The notes beneath the pieces were generated by a model. That model did no database searches and was not told where the DNA came from. It saw only the letters and a list, made by a program, of their open reading frames with translations. Shown in pieces: positions 1-8,457 of a stretch of DNA of 64,000 bases. Within the stretch, counting starts at the first letter, position 1; each line of letters begins with the position of its first letter. Source of the stretch: Phycisphaerae bacterium (lineage in GTDB: Bacteria; Planctomycetota; Phycisphaerae; SM23-33); contig JADHXQ010000002.1 of assembly GCA_016782885.1 (NCBI GenBank), positions 32,970-96,969 of the forward strand. The letters run 5' to 3'. The position numbers were made by a program, and so were the translations under genes.

Positions 1-291
1 GTCAGCACTGAAGCCCAGCGGGATTTCGGCATTGATTGCCGTCAGCATGACGATCGGAACTGCCGAGAGCCTCTCATCGCTGTGCATCTCTCGGGCAAGA
101 CCGAAACCCGCGGCGCTGTCTTCGGGGAACATGACGTCGAGAATCACCAGGTCGGGGGTATCTTCCAGCATCGCCTTTTTCCCGCTGTCGATATCCAGTT
201 CGACTCGGACGTTGTGCCCGTGGCCTTCCAGCGCGAGCCTGGTCGCGGCGGTCAGGTCCACATCATCGTCAACTATCAGTATGTCAGCCAT
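1..291 (-). CDS. Response regulator receiver domain (partial, runs off left edge)
   Basis: The first 97 residues of a response regulator; the gene continues beyond the left edge. The protein starts MADILIVDDD, giving the acidic pocket D8-D10. The phosphoacceptor is D52 in VILDVMFPE and the switch threonine is T84 in VMLTA. ATG at 291 overlaps the end of the upstream histidine kinase by 8 bp, so the two are probably translationally coupled as a two-component pair. Any output domain lies outside the window, so whether it is a DNA-binding or a stand-alone receiver cannot be told. Confidence 0.9.
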   Translation of the reverse strand, partial: MADILIVDDDVDLTAATRLALEGHGHNVRVELDIDSGKKAMLEDTPDLVILDVMFPEDSAAGFGLAREMHSDERLSAVPIVMLTAINAEIPLGFSAD

Positions 292-1762
292 CGTATGTCT
301 CCTTGGTCGCGGCTCGGGTGTTAATGGCGCCGGTTGGCGGCAGGATGGCCTGGAAGACAGTTCCCTTGCCGCTCTGGCTTTCAACTGTCAGGCCGATGCG
401 GTGCTCTTGGGCTATTTCCTGGACGATCGCCAGTCCGAGCCCCGAGGAACCGCGGTTGTGTTGAGCCGCGTCAGCGGTTCGATAGTATTCCTCGAAGATG
501 TGAGGAAGTTTTTCCGGTGGTATGCCTATCCCCTCGTCGCGGACAGTGACGTGCGGACGATTGTCAGGCCCGAGCTTGCAGGTGACGTGAACCGTTCCGC
601 CCTCGTGGGAGTAGTTCACCGCGTTGGATACCAGGTTCTGGAAGAACATCTTGAGATGTTCTTCGACGCACGTGGTCAATGCGGGCTGGATGTCGGTTTC
701 GATGGTGATCCGCCTCTGCCCGGCGGCGGGCAAGATCTGCTCGATGCACCATTTCAGCGGTTTCGCGGCGTCGAGAGTTTCGGGGATCACCGGGGAGCCT
801 CCCTCCGACCTCAGATTTGCCAGGCGGAGCATATCCTGTATCTGCGAGGCCAGGCCCAGGCACCTGTGCGAGACCCTGCGCAATACGCCCAGCGCTTCTT
901 CAGGCAGGTCGCCGCAGTAACCGTCGATCAGGACGCGCGCGTTGGCGTAAATTGCCGCACACGGAGTCTTGAGTTCGTGTGCCGTATGCATCATGTGCCG
1001 CGTACGCTCCTTCTGCGCCGCAATCAGGCGGATATTGGTTTCCGCCAGGTCGTGTTCGTGTTTGCGCAGCACGCTTGAAAACTGGGACGTCAGATACCAT
1101 ACGGCTATCAGAATCCCCCAGACCGAGGCGAGTGCTATGAGTATCCCGCTGGCGGACTTTTCGATACCGTCTCGGACCGCGGTGTCGAGATGGAGTTGCG
1201 AGGGCGGAAGGATACCCGCCAACTCGGAAAGAACGCACAGCAGAAATAACACGCATGCCAGAAGCGTTACTATGGAACTCTGGCGCGGAGTGAAGAAGAT
1301 GCACGACAGAACGATGTGAAAGAGATACGCATCAGCCATCTGCGTCTCGAGGCTGCCGGCAAAATGCACGACTCCCGTAAGCACCAGGAGGTCCAGGACT
1401 ATCTGCGTCCATAGGTTGGCGTGGAGGACGCGGGGTTCCGGTGAATCGCCGATACGCCGGAGGTGAATCAAATACACGGTATTGCACGCGGCGAGTATAC
1501 CCGCGCAGACGAACGCCCAGATCGCGCCAGCTCTCAGGCCCAGGCCGGTCGGCAGGTTTCCGAGCAGAGAGAACACGCCGAACGCCGCCAACATGGCGAT
1601 AATGCCCCACCGCAGCCGGCAGAACCATACTGCGTTCGTGGCAAGGGTATACTCCGAGGCGGGCGTCCCTCTGGTGCTGTGACGCGGCGGATCGGCCTGC
1701 CCTGTGATCGGCGCTTGCGGAAGTTCGTAACGGGTCGATTTGTTTTGGATATCGTCAGGCAT
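284..1762 (-). CDS. Membrane sensor histidine kinase
   Basis: Transmembrane histidine kinase of about 492 residues. The N-terminal third has about six hydrophobic segments (roughly residues 50-225) with no obvious periplasmic sensor domain. The dimerisation box has H263 in the motif TAHELKTP. The ATPase domain shows the N box (QNLVSNAVNYS, about 376-386), the G1 box DEGIGIPPE, an F-like segment IFEEYYR, and the G2 box SSGLGLAIV near 440-448. It overlaps the following response regulator by 8 bp. The start is ATG 1762; a GTG one codon upstream is also possible. It lies 116 bp downstream of nqrF on the same strand and could be the tail of that operon, but the gap leaves room for its own promoter. 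The signal sensed is unknown. Confidence 0.9.
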   Translation of the reverse strand: MPDDIQNKSTRYELPQAPITGQADPPRHSTRGTPASEYTLATNAVWFCRLRWGIIAMLAAFGVFSLLGNLPTGLGLRAGAIWAFVCAGILAACNTVYLIHLRRIGDSPEPRVLHANLWTQIVLDLLVLTGVVHFAGSLETQMADAYLFHIVLSCIFFTPRQSSIVTLLACVLFLLCVLSELAGILPPSQLHLDTAVRDGIEKSASGILIALASVWGILIAVWYLTSQFSSVLRKHEHDLAETNIRLIAAQKERTRHMMHTAHELKTPCAAIYANARVLIDGYCGDLPEEALGVLRRVSHRCLGLASQIQDMLRLANLRSEGGSPVIPETLDAAKPLKWCIEQILPAAGQRRITIETDIQPALTTCVEEHLKMFFQNLVSNAVNYSHEGGTVHVTCKLGPDNRPHVTVRDEGIGIPPEKLPHIFEEYYRTADAAQHNRGSSGLGLAIVQEIAQEHRIGLTVESQSGKGTVFQAILPPTGAINTRAATKETYDG

Positions 1763-1878
1763 CACAAGTACTTTTCGGTCCAGGCTCTCCTGACTGAGTT
1801 TTCCAGACTGTCCACAACTCAGATGCTCTTATACCCCGAATCCCGGTCTTATACGAGTGATTCTCGAAATACGCCGAT

Positions 1879-2970
1879 CTAAAATTCGTCGTAGAAGATC
1901 CGTTCGTCCGCCAGACCCTTGGCCTGAAGAACGCGCGTTACAGCGTCGATCATCGGGGGCGGACCGCACAGGAAAGCCTGTCGCTTTCCGCCATCGGCCT
2001 CGATCATCTTGTCGAGAGATAAATGGATGAAACCGGTTTCACCATCCCAGTCATCGTCGTCTTTGGGCTCTGACAGCCCGTAGATCACGTGGAAGTTCGG
2101 ATACCGCCCGGCGAGTTCTTCGTACATGTCAAGATAGAAGACGTCCTCTTTGGCCCGGCACCCGAAGAACAGCCAGCATGTCCGATCCGGCTGCTCTTTG
2201 TACATTGAAATTATGATATTCTTCATCGGCGCCATACCGGCGCCGCCGCCAACGCAGATCAGTTCGGTCTCGGGGTCCTCGTCGAAGATGAAGTCGCCGT
2301 ACGGTCCGGTGAATTCGACCGGATCGCCGACCTCGAGATTGTGGAGATACGTCGAACCTATGCCCCCGGGAATCAGGCGGACGACCAGTTCAACTTCATT
2401 GGTTTCGTATGTCGCCGAACTGATTGAATACGCGCGGAAAACCGGCCCGTCAGGCGAGGGGGCCATGATCTGAACGTACTGGCCCGGGCGGGAGAATATC
2501 TCGGCCGGTTCGATAAGGCTGAAGCGTATCTCCTTGATATCGCCCGTCATTGCGGCGGTGCTCTTGACGGTGGCGCTGAAGAGTTTTACGTTCAGCAGGT
2601 CCTCGGGGATCCTGACGTTGATATCCTGGCGGATCTTGACCTGGCAGGCGAGGCGCACGCCGTCGCGCCTTTCTCCTCTCGATATGTAAGGCGTTTCGGT
2701 GGGCAGGATCGGACCGCCGCCGTCGAGCACCTTGATCTTGCAGAATCCGCACGTGCCCTGCCCGCCGCATGCTGACGGAATGAATATCTTCGACTCGATC
2801 AGCCCCGAAAGCAGCGACTGGCCTCCCTCGACCTCGAGCGATTTTTCGCCGGCGTTGACGTCGATCGTGCAGATTCCGTAATTGACCAGCACGCTCTCGG
2901 CGATGGTGAGAAGCACCGCGAGCCCGACGACCAGCAGAACCAGAACCAGTATTGACCAGAGAAATACCAT
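1879..2970 (-). CDS. nqrF: Na+-translocating NADH:quinone reductase subunit F
   Basis: NADH-input subunit of the Na+-pumping NQR complex: NADH reduces FAD, which passes electrons to a 2Fe-2S centre. One N-terminal membrane helix (residues 3-24) is followed by a ferredoxin domain with cysteines C68, C74, C77 and C109 (spacing C-x5-C-x2-C then a distant C). Next is a ferredoxin-reductase module with the flavin motif RAYSIS, the nucleotide motif GGGAGMAP, the CGPPPM signature and the usual aromatic C-terminus (FYDEF). At 363 residues it is somewhat shorter than proteobacterial NqrF (about 408). It is the last gene of nqrABCDEF, 12 bp after nqrE. Assignment is firm because the whole operon is present in order. 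Confidence 0.96.
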   Translation of the reverse strand: MVFLWSILVLVLLVVGLAVLLTIAESVLVNYGICTIDVNAGEKSLEVEGGQSLLSGLIESKIFIPSACGGQGTCGFCKIKVLDGGGPILPTETPYISRGERRDGVRLACQVKIRQDINVRIPEDLLNVKLFSATVKSTAAMTGDIKEIRFSLIEPAEIFSRPGQYVQIMAPSPDGPVFRAYSISSATYETNEVELVVRLIPGGIGSTYLHNLEVGDPVEFTGPYGDFIFDEDPETELICVGGGAGMAPMKNIIISMYKEQPDRTCWLFFGCRAKEDVFYLDMYEELAGRYPNFHVIYGLSEPKDDDDWDGETGFIHLSLDKMIEADGGKRQAFLCGPPPMIDAVTRVLQAKGLADERIFYDEF

Positions 2971-2982
2971 GAATGCTATCCG

Positions 2983-3570
2983 TCAGATCTTGACCATTCC
3001 CGCGAAGCCCATGAAAATCATTGCCATGATCCCGGTTATTATCATAACGACCGCCACGCCCTTGAACGGTCTGGGAACGTCGCTGTAGGTCATCTTCTGC
3101 CTGAGCCCCGCCATCAACACAATCGCCAGCATCCAGCCCACGCCGCCGCCGAACCCGAACGCCACCGACTGAAGGAACCCGTAGTGCCTCGTGATCATCA
3201 GCAGCGAAGCGCCCAGGATCGCGCAGTTGACGGTGATCAGCGGGAGGAAGATACCAAGCGCGTGGTACAGCGTCGGGCTGAACCGCTCGACGAACATCTC
3301 GACGAACTGCACAAACGCCGCGATCACCGCGATAGCGATAATGAACCAGAGATGCTCTATCCCCAGGGGGATCAGGACGTAAGTGTAGATGCACCAGTTA
3401 AGCGCCGCGGTGCAGATCATCACGAACACAACGGCCGTTCCCAGCCCCAAAGCCGTGCCCACCTGGCGGGAACATGCCAAAAACGAGCACATGCCCAGGA
3501 AGTTCGTCAGCAGGATGTTGCTGGTGAAGATCGAGGCGATCAGGATTACCCAGGGTGATACCTCACTCAT
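2983..3570 (-). CDS. nqrE: NQR subunit E
   Basis: Integral membrane subunit with about six helices. Together with NqrD it ligates the intramembrane iron centre and helps form the Na+ pathway. Typical NqrE/RnfA sequence: the N-terminal TSNILLTNFLGMCSF segment contains the conserved cysteine (C28), and the C-terminal half has the GFGGGVGW turn. At 195 residues it is close to the family's usual size (about 198). It overlaps nqrD by 4 bp, indicating coupled translation. Confidence 0.96.
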   Translation of the reverse strand: MSEVSPWVILIASIFTSNILLTNFLGMCSFLACSRQVGTALGLGTAVVFVMICTAALNWCIYTYVLIPLGIEHLWFIIAIAVIAAFVQFVEMFVERFSPTLYHALGIFLPLITVNCAILGASLLMITRHYGFLQSVAFGFGGGVGWMLAIVLMAGLRQKMTYSDVPRPFKGVAVVMIITGIMAMIFMGFAGMVKI

Positions 3571-4247
3571 GGCGAAGTCTCCTTGTCTGGATCGTTAGCG
3601 CCGCTCATGTAGTTGTAAAGTGCGATCAGGAATCCCAGTGTGATAAAGGCGCCCGGCGCCAGTATCATCACCACATTCTGCGGATACCAGCCTTTGTTGG
3701 CGACGGTCTCCATAATCGTGTATCCGAACAACTGGCCCGCGCCCAGCAGCTCGCGGAAGAAGCCCACCGAGCAGAGGACTATCGTGTAGCCGATCCCGTT
3801 GGCGAAACCGTCGAGCATCGATACTACCGGCGGGTTTTGCAGGGCGAAGGCTTCGGCGCGCCCCATGACGATGCAGTTCGTGATGATCAGCCCCACGTAC
3901 GGGCCCAACTGCTCGGACATCTCGAAGTAGAATGCCTTCAGCAGCAGGTCGAATATGATTACGAACGTCGCGATGATTGCGACTTCCGCGATCATCCTGA
4001 CCCGGCGGGGCGTTACGTCGCGCAGCAGCGAAACAAAGAGGTTCGACCCGACACACACGAACGTCAGGGCGATACTCATCACCAGGGAGTTCATCAGCGT
4101 GGTGGTCACCGCCAGCGCCGAGCAGATACCCAGAATCTGGATGGCGATGGGGTTGGTCACCCACACGCCGGCCTTGAAGGTCTCTTTACCCTTACCGCAG
4201 CATATACCGCTTCCGCAACCGCCGATTGGCGCCGGGCTATTGGCCAT
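3567..4247 (-). CDS. nqrD: NQR subunit D with cysteine-rich N-terminus
   Basis: Membrane subunit paired with NqrE, about six helices, 226 residues. The conserved segment IITNCIVMGRAEAFA holds the cysteine expected to bind the intramembrane iron. Unusually, the first 20 residues before the first helix contain three cysteines and many glycines (GGCGSGICCGKGK), which I do not recall from standard NqrD. An upstream start extension is possible, but ATG 4247 lies inside the nqrC 3' end with an 11-bp overlap, and the other junctions of the operon also overlap by 4-11 bp. The core identity is firm; the role of the extension is unknown. Confidence 0.95.
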   Translation of the reverse strand: MANSPAPIGGCGSGICCGKGKETFKAGVWVTNPIAIQILGICSALAVTTTLMNSLVMSIALTFVCVGSNLFVSLLRDVTPRRVRMIAEVAIIATFVIIFDLLLKAFYFEMSEQLGPYVGLIITNCIVMGRAEAFALQNPPVVSMLDGFANGIGYTIVLCSVGFFRELLGAGQLFGYTIMETVANKGWYPQNVVMILAPGAFITLGFLIALYNYMSGANDPDKETSP

Positions 4248-4893
4248 CTGGCACCCCCGGCAGTTTTCCTGCGGTTTTGGCTTTGGCGATCTTGTTGATA
4301 AGCTTGTTAAGCATATCCTTAACCTTGCCGCTTGTTATTGAGGCGCCGGTTATCGCGTCTATTTCGTTGCTCTGATGATTTGTGCCCGCCCGCTTGATGA
4401 GTATTCCAGGCTTTCCGGAACTGTCGTATATGCTCTTTCCTCGGAATCCGTTCTGGAAGGGGGCTTTGGCTATTTTGGCGCCCAGACCGGGTGTCTCTTC
4501 CTGCTTGTAGAACGTGACGCGGTATATTGTCTTCAGGTCCGCCTTGAGGCAGAGCAGGCCTTCGATGGGTTTCCACATGCCATCGCCTTCAAACGTTATC
4601 GCCCAAAGCCGTCCGTGTTCGGGGTGGTCGCTGAAGTAAACGTGTCTGGCACCGTAGAGCGCGGCGCGGTCAGTGTCTTCCTTAACCTTCTGCTCGCGAA
4701 TCTTGACGATCTCTTTGGCCGATGCGTTCGCATCGAAAGAAATACCAAGAACCGTCATGATATTCCTGTCCTTTTTGGCCGCCAGGTTATCATCGTAGGC
4801 TTCTTTCGTCAGTGCATTTACCGCCGTCAGCGCCGTTGCGCAGACCAGAGCAAGCAATGCGGCGTACACGATCGTGTAGAGGTTACTTTTCAT
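4237..4893 (-). CDS. nqrC: NQR subunit C (covalent FMN protein)
   Basis: Subunit with one N-terminal membrane helix (about residues 5-27) and a globular FMN-binding domain. The attachment site is the motif TGASITS at residues 182-188, equivalent to the SGAT-type sites of NqrC/RnfG; T187 should carry FMN through a phosphoester bond. The length of 218 residues is shorter than Vibrio NqrC (about 257). Overlaps of 11 bp with nqrB and nqrD fit one polycistronic message. FMN attachment needs an ApbE flavin transferase, which is not in this window. Confidence 0.94.
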   Translation of the reverse strand: MKSNLYTIVYAALLALVCATALTAVNALTKEAYDDNLAAKKDRNIMTVLGISFDANASAKEIVKIREQKVKEDTDRAALYGARHVYFSDHPEHGRLWAITFEGDGMWKPIEGLLCLKADLKTIYRVTFYKQEETPGLGAKIAKAPFQNGFRGKSIYDSSGKPGILIKRAGTNHQSNEIDAITGASITSGKVKDMLNKLINKIAKAKTAGKLPGVPDGQ

Positions 4894-5965
4894 TACGCAA
4901 CCCCCTTACGTGCATGGCGATGAACACCTCGTCGATTATCGGGGCAAACATATTGCCCGTCAGAATCGCGAACATCATTCCTTCGAACAGCGGTGTTTTC
5001 AATCGTATCAGGGCGGTTGCTATCCCGATCAACGCGCCGTAGACAAACTTCCCGCCGTTGGTCATCGGGCTCGATACCGGATCGGTGGCCATGAAAAACG
5101 CTCCGAGCAGGAGTCCGCCCGCCAGGTAATGCCACACCACCAACTGCATATCTCCACCGACCAGCACTACCGTCATAACGCCGAATCCGACCAGTAACGG
5201 AATTACCGTCCGCCAACTCGCCACACCGAAAATCAACAGAAGTACGCCGCCCAGAATGAGCGCCAATGCCGATGTCTCGCCCGCGCAGCCAAGGACGTTT
5301 CCATAAAAAAGGTCGCTGAGGGGCGCGAATTTGGGTATTTCAGCCGCCGCGTCGTACAATGGAGTGGCTTGTGAGACAGCGTCGACGGATGTTTCGGCGT
5401 ACTGTCCTAATCGCCCGAACCAACCGCCGCCCGGTTCGATCCAGGCTCCGCCCATTTCCCCGCCGTAACTCAACAGCAGGAAACACCTTCCGACGAGCGC
5501 CGGATTGAACAGGTTTCGTCCGGTCCCGCCGAAGATCTCCTTGCCCACCAGAACACCGAACATCACACCGACCGCGACCATCCACAATGGAAGGCCCGGC
5601 GGTAGTATAAGCGGGAACAGCAGCCCGGTAACGAGGAAGCCCTCGTTGATCTCTTCTTTGCGAATCACCGCAAACGCCACTTCCACCGCTCCGCCCGCCA
5701 TGTAAGAAACCATGATCATCGGCAGCATTCGCCATCCGAAGAAGTAGAACGACGCCATCGTGCATGGGATCAATGCGATGATAACCATCGACATATAACG
5801 CTTCACGTCCAGCGGATCGCGGGCGTGTGGGGCGAGCTTGCTCTGGGTCAGGGGGTTGAACATGAACGCGTCGATCGCGTCGAACAGCGGTTTGAGTGCG
5901 CTCAGCGATCCGCCCTTCTGAAATGTCGGGCGGGCTTTGTCCAGGAGGTTGGCCAGGAACTTCAT
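4883..5965 (-). CDS. nqrB: NQR subunit B (membrane, covalent FMN)
   Basis: Large membrane subunit related to RnfD, 360 residues with about ten helices. It carries covalent FMN and provides much of the Na+ channel. The flavinylation motif is SQATPLYD, with T201 the predicted attachment residue (SxAT type). The NqrB/RnfD signature FMATDPVSSPMTNGGK lies at about 291-306 and GGTGRNLFNPALVGR at 146-160. It overlaps nqrA by 4 bp. The sequence looks complete. Confidence 0.96.
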   Translation of the reverse strand: MKFLANLLDKARPTFQKGGSLSALKPLFDAIDAFMFNPLTQSKLAPHARDPLDVKRYMSMVIIALIPCTMASFYFFGWRMLPMIMVSYMAGGAVEVAFAVIRKEEINEGFLVTGLLFPLILPPGLPLWMVAVGVMFGVLVGKEIFGGTGRNLFNPALVGRCFLLLSYGGEMGGAWIEPGGGWFGRLGQYAETSVDAVSQATPLYDAAAEIPKFAPLSDLFYGNVLGCAGETSALALILGGVLLLIFGVASWRTVIPLLVGFGVMTVVLVGGDMQLVVWHYLAGGLLLGAFFMATDPVSSPMTNGGKFVYGALIGIATALIRLKTPLFEGMMFAILTGNMFAPIIDEVFIAMHVRGLRNEK

Positions 5966-7389
5966 GCCACATCCTCCTCTTGGTTCTCTTGGGCCGCTTG
6001 TTCTTCCGGTTCCTCAGCAGGGGGGCCCAGTTCCTCGGCGATTCTCACCTTGGCGCGGACTAATTCGTCGTACAGATCGATTTTCGACGGGCAGATATAC
6101 GAGCACAGCCCGCATTCGGCGCAGAGGTCGGTTCTGAGCCTCTGGGCCTGTTCGAGTTCGTCGCTGAATAGGTATTTGTGTATGGCGTTGGGCATTATGC
6201 CCGCCGGGCAGACGGTGACGCACTGTCCGCATGCCACACAGGGGCGCCTCTCGCCGCGAAGCGACGTGCTGAGATTCTCTCCAAACGCCTTTTTCAGGGT
6301 GCTGGTGAAGCACTTGCTGAACGATCGCCTGTCGCACCCGAGACGAAGCCATCCAAACATCTCACGCACGGTGGGCGTTTCCAGGACGGTCAGGCCGGAA
6401 CATTCGGTATCGATTCCCGCCTGGTCTTCAGTGATTTGGGTACCTGTAAGGATTCCGCCGTTGACCACGCGCACGTTGTCGTCTTGCGTCAGGCGTCCGG
6501 CGATGATTTTGTCGATCGGGTAGCCCACCGGGACTTCCAGATGCAGGGGATCTTTTACCACCGGACCGGCCAGGGAGATTATCCGGCTCGTGCAGGGGCG
6601 GTTTAGAGTCAGGGCGCGGTCGAAGGCGATAACACCGGCTGCCGGAATGAACCAGACGGTCTCGTCGCCCTCGGTAAACAGGCCCAGATGCCTGGCGAGC
6701 AGCGTTTGATTATCGAAGGGATACCGCATCTGCAGGGGCACTTCGGAGAGTTTCAACCAGGCGTGCCCGCGGATGGTCTTCTGGATATCCTGGGCCAGCT
6801 CGAGTTTCACATTGGGCAGGACAAGGTGAATCGCCTGATACTCAAGCAGCGACTGGAGATGTTCGAGACCGCGGACGAGTTCATTGATGCTGCCGGTGCA
6901 TATGGCGCTGCCCCTGGCGACGAAAGGCTCAAGATGCACCGTCGAGACGATTACCGCGCTGGGCGTGCCATCGGGATCCGCCACCTGGTGCGTGCGGGCG
7001 TTGCTGACAAACTGCCACGCTCCCAGTTCCAGGAGCTTGCGGCGCTTTTCGGCGGCCTGACCGGAATCGTACGGTACGTGGGTCGGAAGTTCAGGATCGG
7101 GCGCCGGGTCGGGAGGGCAGTTGAGGTTCTCTATGACGATGTGTCCGTCAAGCCGCGAAAGCCCCGCCGTCCCGCCGCAGGGCGCCAGCAGCGGGACCGA
7201 GAAAGCCTCGGGATCAACAGCCAGCGTCTGACCGCTGCTTACGCTGTCGCCATCGGCGACACGAAGCTCGCTGAATTTCAAGTGTCTGCTGTGCAAGGGT
7301 ATACACAGCTTCTCGGGCGGGGAGAGTTTCTCGACGACCCCGGAAGGACCGCCGATGAGATTCACGTTGTATCCGCCTCTTGGCTTCAT
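5962..7389 (-). CDS. nqrA: NQR subunit A with two RnfC-like 4Fe-4S motifs
   Basis: Cytoplasmic peripheral subunit of NQR, 475 residues. The N-terminus (RGGYNVNLIGGP) is of the NqrA type, and its place at the head of nqrABCDEF confirms identity. The odd part is the C-terminus: two complete 4Fe-4S motifs, C384-x2-C387-x2-C390-x3-C394-P and C423-x2-C426-x2-C429-x3-C433-P, as in RnfC. Proteobacterial NqrA, as known, has only remnants there and binds no cluster. I infer a form that keeps ancestral iron-sulfur centres, perhaps giving a second electron route. An acidic tail rich in Glu and Gln follows. Start ATG 7389 has an upstream AGGAAA, though a little distant. Confidence 0.9.
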   Translation of the reverse strand: MKPRGGYNVNLIGGPSGVVEKLSPPEKLCIPLHSRHLKFSELRVADGDSVSSGQTLAVDPEAFSVPLLAPCGGTAGLSRLDGHIVIENLNCPPDPAPDPELPTHVPYDSGQAAEKRRKLLELGAWQFVSNARTHQVADPDGTPSAVIVSTVHLEPFVARGSAICTGSINELVRGLEHLQSLLEYQAIHLVLPNVKLELAQDIQKTIRGHAWLKLSEVPLQMRYPFDNQTLLARHLGLFTEGDETVWFIPAAGVIAFDRALTLNRPCTSRIISLAGPVVKDPLHLEVPVGYPIDKIIAGRLTQDDNVRVVNGGILTGTQITEDQAGIDTECSGLTVLETPTVREMFGWLRLGCDRRSFSKCFTSTLKKAFGENLSTSLRGERRPCVACGQCVTVCPAGIMPNAIHKYLFSDELEQAQRLRTDLCAECGLCSYICPSKIDLYDELVRAKVRIAEELGPPAEEPEEQAAQENQEEDVA

Positions 7390-7437
7390 GTGAGTCGTTT
7401 TTTCCTGATCGAGTTAAGAGCGTCCTGTCAACCGGTT

Positions 7438-8319
7438 TCACGTCAGTGAATCTTCCCAAACGATCAAATCCTGGTTAAGAAGTTGCTGGAAAAGCGGTTG
7501 TATATCTTCGACGAGGTAGCGGCTGATGGCGTCTTCGGCCTGGGCCCATCCGGCGAGTTGATGTACCGCGGATTCGCACAGGCGGTGTACTTTGCTATGG
7601 AGCACGTCCCGCTCCTCGCGGGCGAGGGTGAACTTGCCCCTGCGCTGGTCCGTTCCGAGTGTCTTGCCCGCGATATTTTCGTCACCGATACGGTCCAGCA
7701 GATCGTCAGCCAACTGGTAGGCTGTTCCGATCAGGTATCCCGCCTCTTCGAGGGCCATTTCCAGGTCTCGGTCCTCCCGGCCGCAGACGCCGGCGACGAA
7801 GGCGAAGAGCGGGCCTGTCTTTCCGCGGGCGAGTTCCAGGCAGGTCGATTCGTCGAGAATCGTGCCCCTGAGCATCAGTTCGCCTTTGGCTTCGGCGGTG
7901 ATGACCTCCTTGAGCTTGGCAAGGAATTTCGTGAGGTATCTTCCGCCATCGGTTCCCATGACCAGTTCGATGGCTTCGCACAGAAGTATGTCCCCGATCA
8001 ACACCGCTCCCGAGGCACCTGTTACGCGCCACAGAGACGGCAGACCGCGTCTGACCTCAGCGTTGTCGATAACGTCGTCGTGACAGAGGCTGGCGGTATG
8101 CGCAAGTTCGATTGCCGCCGAAAGCTGCGCCGCATCAGACCAGTCATCGGCGCCCGGAATGCCCTCGATAAGCCTGCCGGCAAGGCGGGAGCGCAGCATT
8201 TTACCGGGCATCATCCGGCTTACGTCGAGATCGATGAGGCTGGAGGCCAGCTTGCCCACGCGCGTAACGATAATTTCATGCACGCAGGCGAGAAACTCAT
8301 CGGCGGTTGGTGAAATCAT
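7438..8319 (-). CDS. Trans-polyprenyl diphosphate synthase
   Basis: Isoprenoid chain-elongating enzyme that adds isopentenyl diphosphate units to an allylic primer. The first aspartate-rich motif is DDVID (residues 84-88 counted from a TTG at 8328) with RRG following; the second is DDLLD (208-212) after QLA. The GK-x-R substrate motif is present as PGKMLRS. At just under 300 residues it fits the short hexa/heptaprenyl or octaprenyl group. Product length cannot be read from sequence. It sits 48 bp upstream of nqrA on the same strand, so it probably makes the quinone side chain used by NQR. The start is ATG 8319; TTG 8328 is an alternative. Confidence 0.88.
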   Translation of the reverse strand: MISPTADEFLACVHEIIVTRVGKLASSLIDLDVSRMMPGKMLRSRLAGRLIEGIPGADDWSDAAQLSAAIELAHTASLCHDDVIDNAEVRRGLPSLWRVTGASGAVLIGDILLCEAIELVMGTDGGRYLTKFLAKLKEVITAEAKGELMLRGTILDESTCLELARGKTGPLFAFVAGVCGREDRDLEMALEEAGYLIGTAYQLADDLLDRIGDENIAGKTLGTDQRRGKFTLAREERDVLHSKVHRLCESAVHQLAGWAQAEDAISRYLVEDIQPLFQQLLNQDLIVWEDSLT

Positions 8320-8420
8320 TGCCTTCAATCCACTCTTCTCTGTTCAGCACCACATTGTCCGGCAATGACCCGTATATCGAGCAAGCCGATCAAGTTTCCC
8401 GTGATTCTCCGGGGGCGGGC

Positions 8421-8450
8421 ATTCTACGCATATCGCCGTCGGCATGTCAA
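8421..8450 (-). promoter_or_regulatory. Sigma70-like promoter for the prenyl synthase-nqr operon
   Basis: On the minus strand TTGACA (8450-8445) and TAGAAT (8426-8421) are separated by 18 bp. The distance to the prenyl synthase start is about 100 nt. The -35 box is a perfect match to consensus. Confidence 0.6.
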
Positions 8451-8457
8451 GCGTCAA

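Noticed and set aside
1879..7389. An rnf operon
   Set aside because: Order and subunits are nqrA-F, with NqrF carrying the 2Fe-2S/FAD module; only the NqrA C-terminus is RnfC-like.
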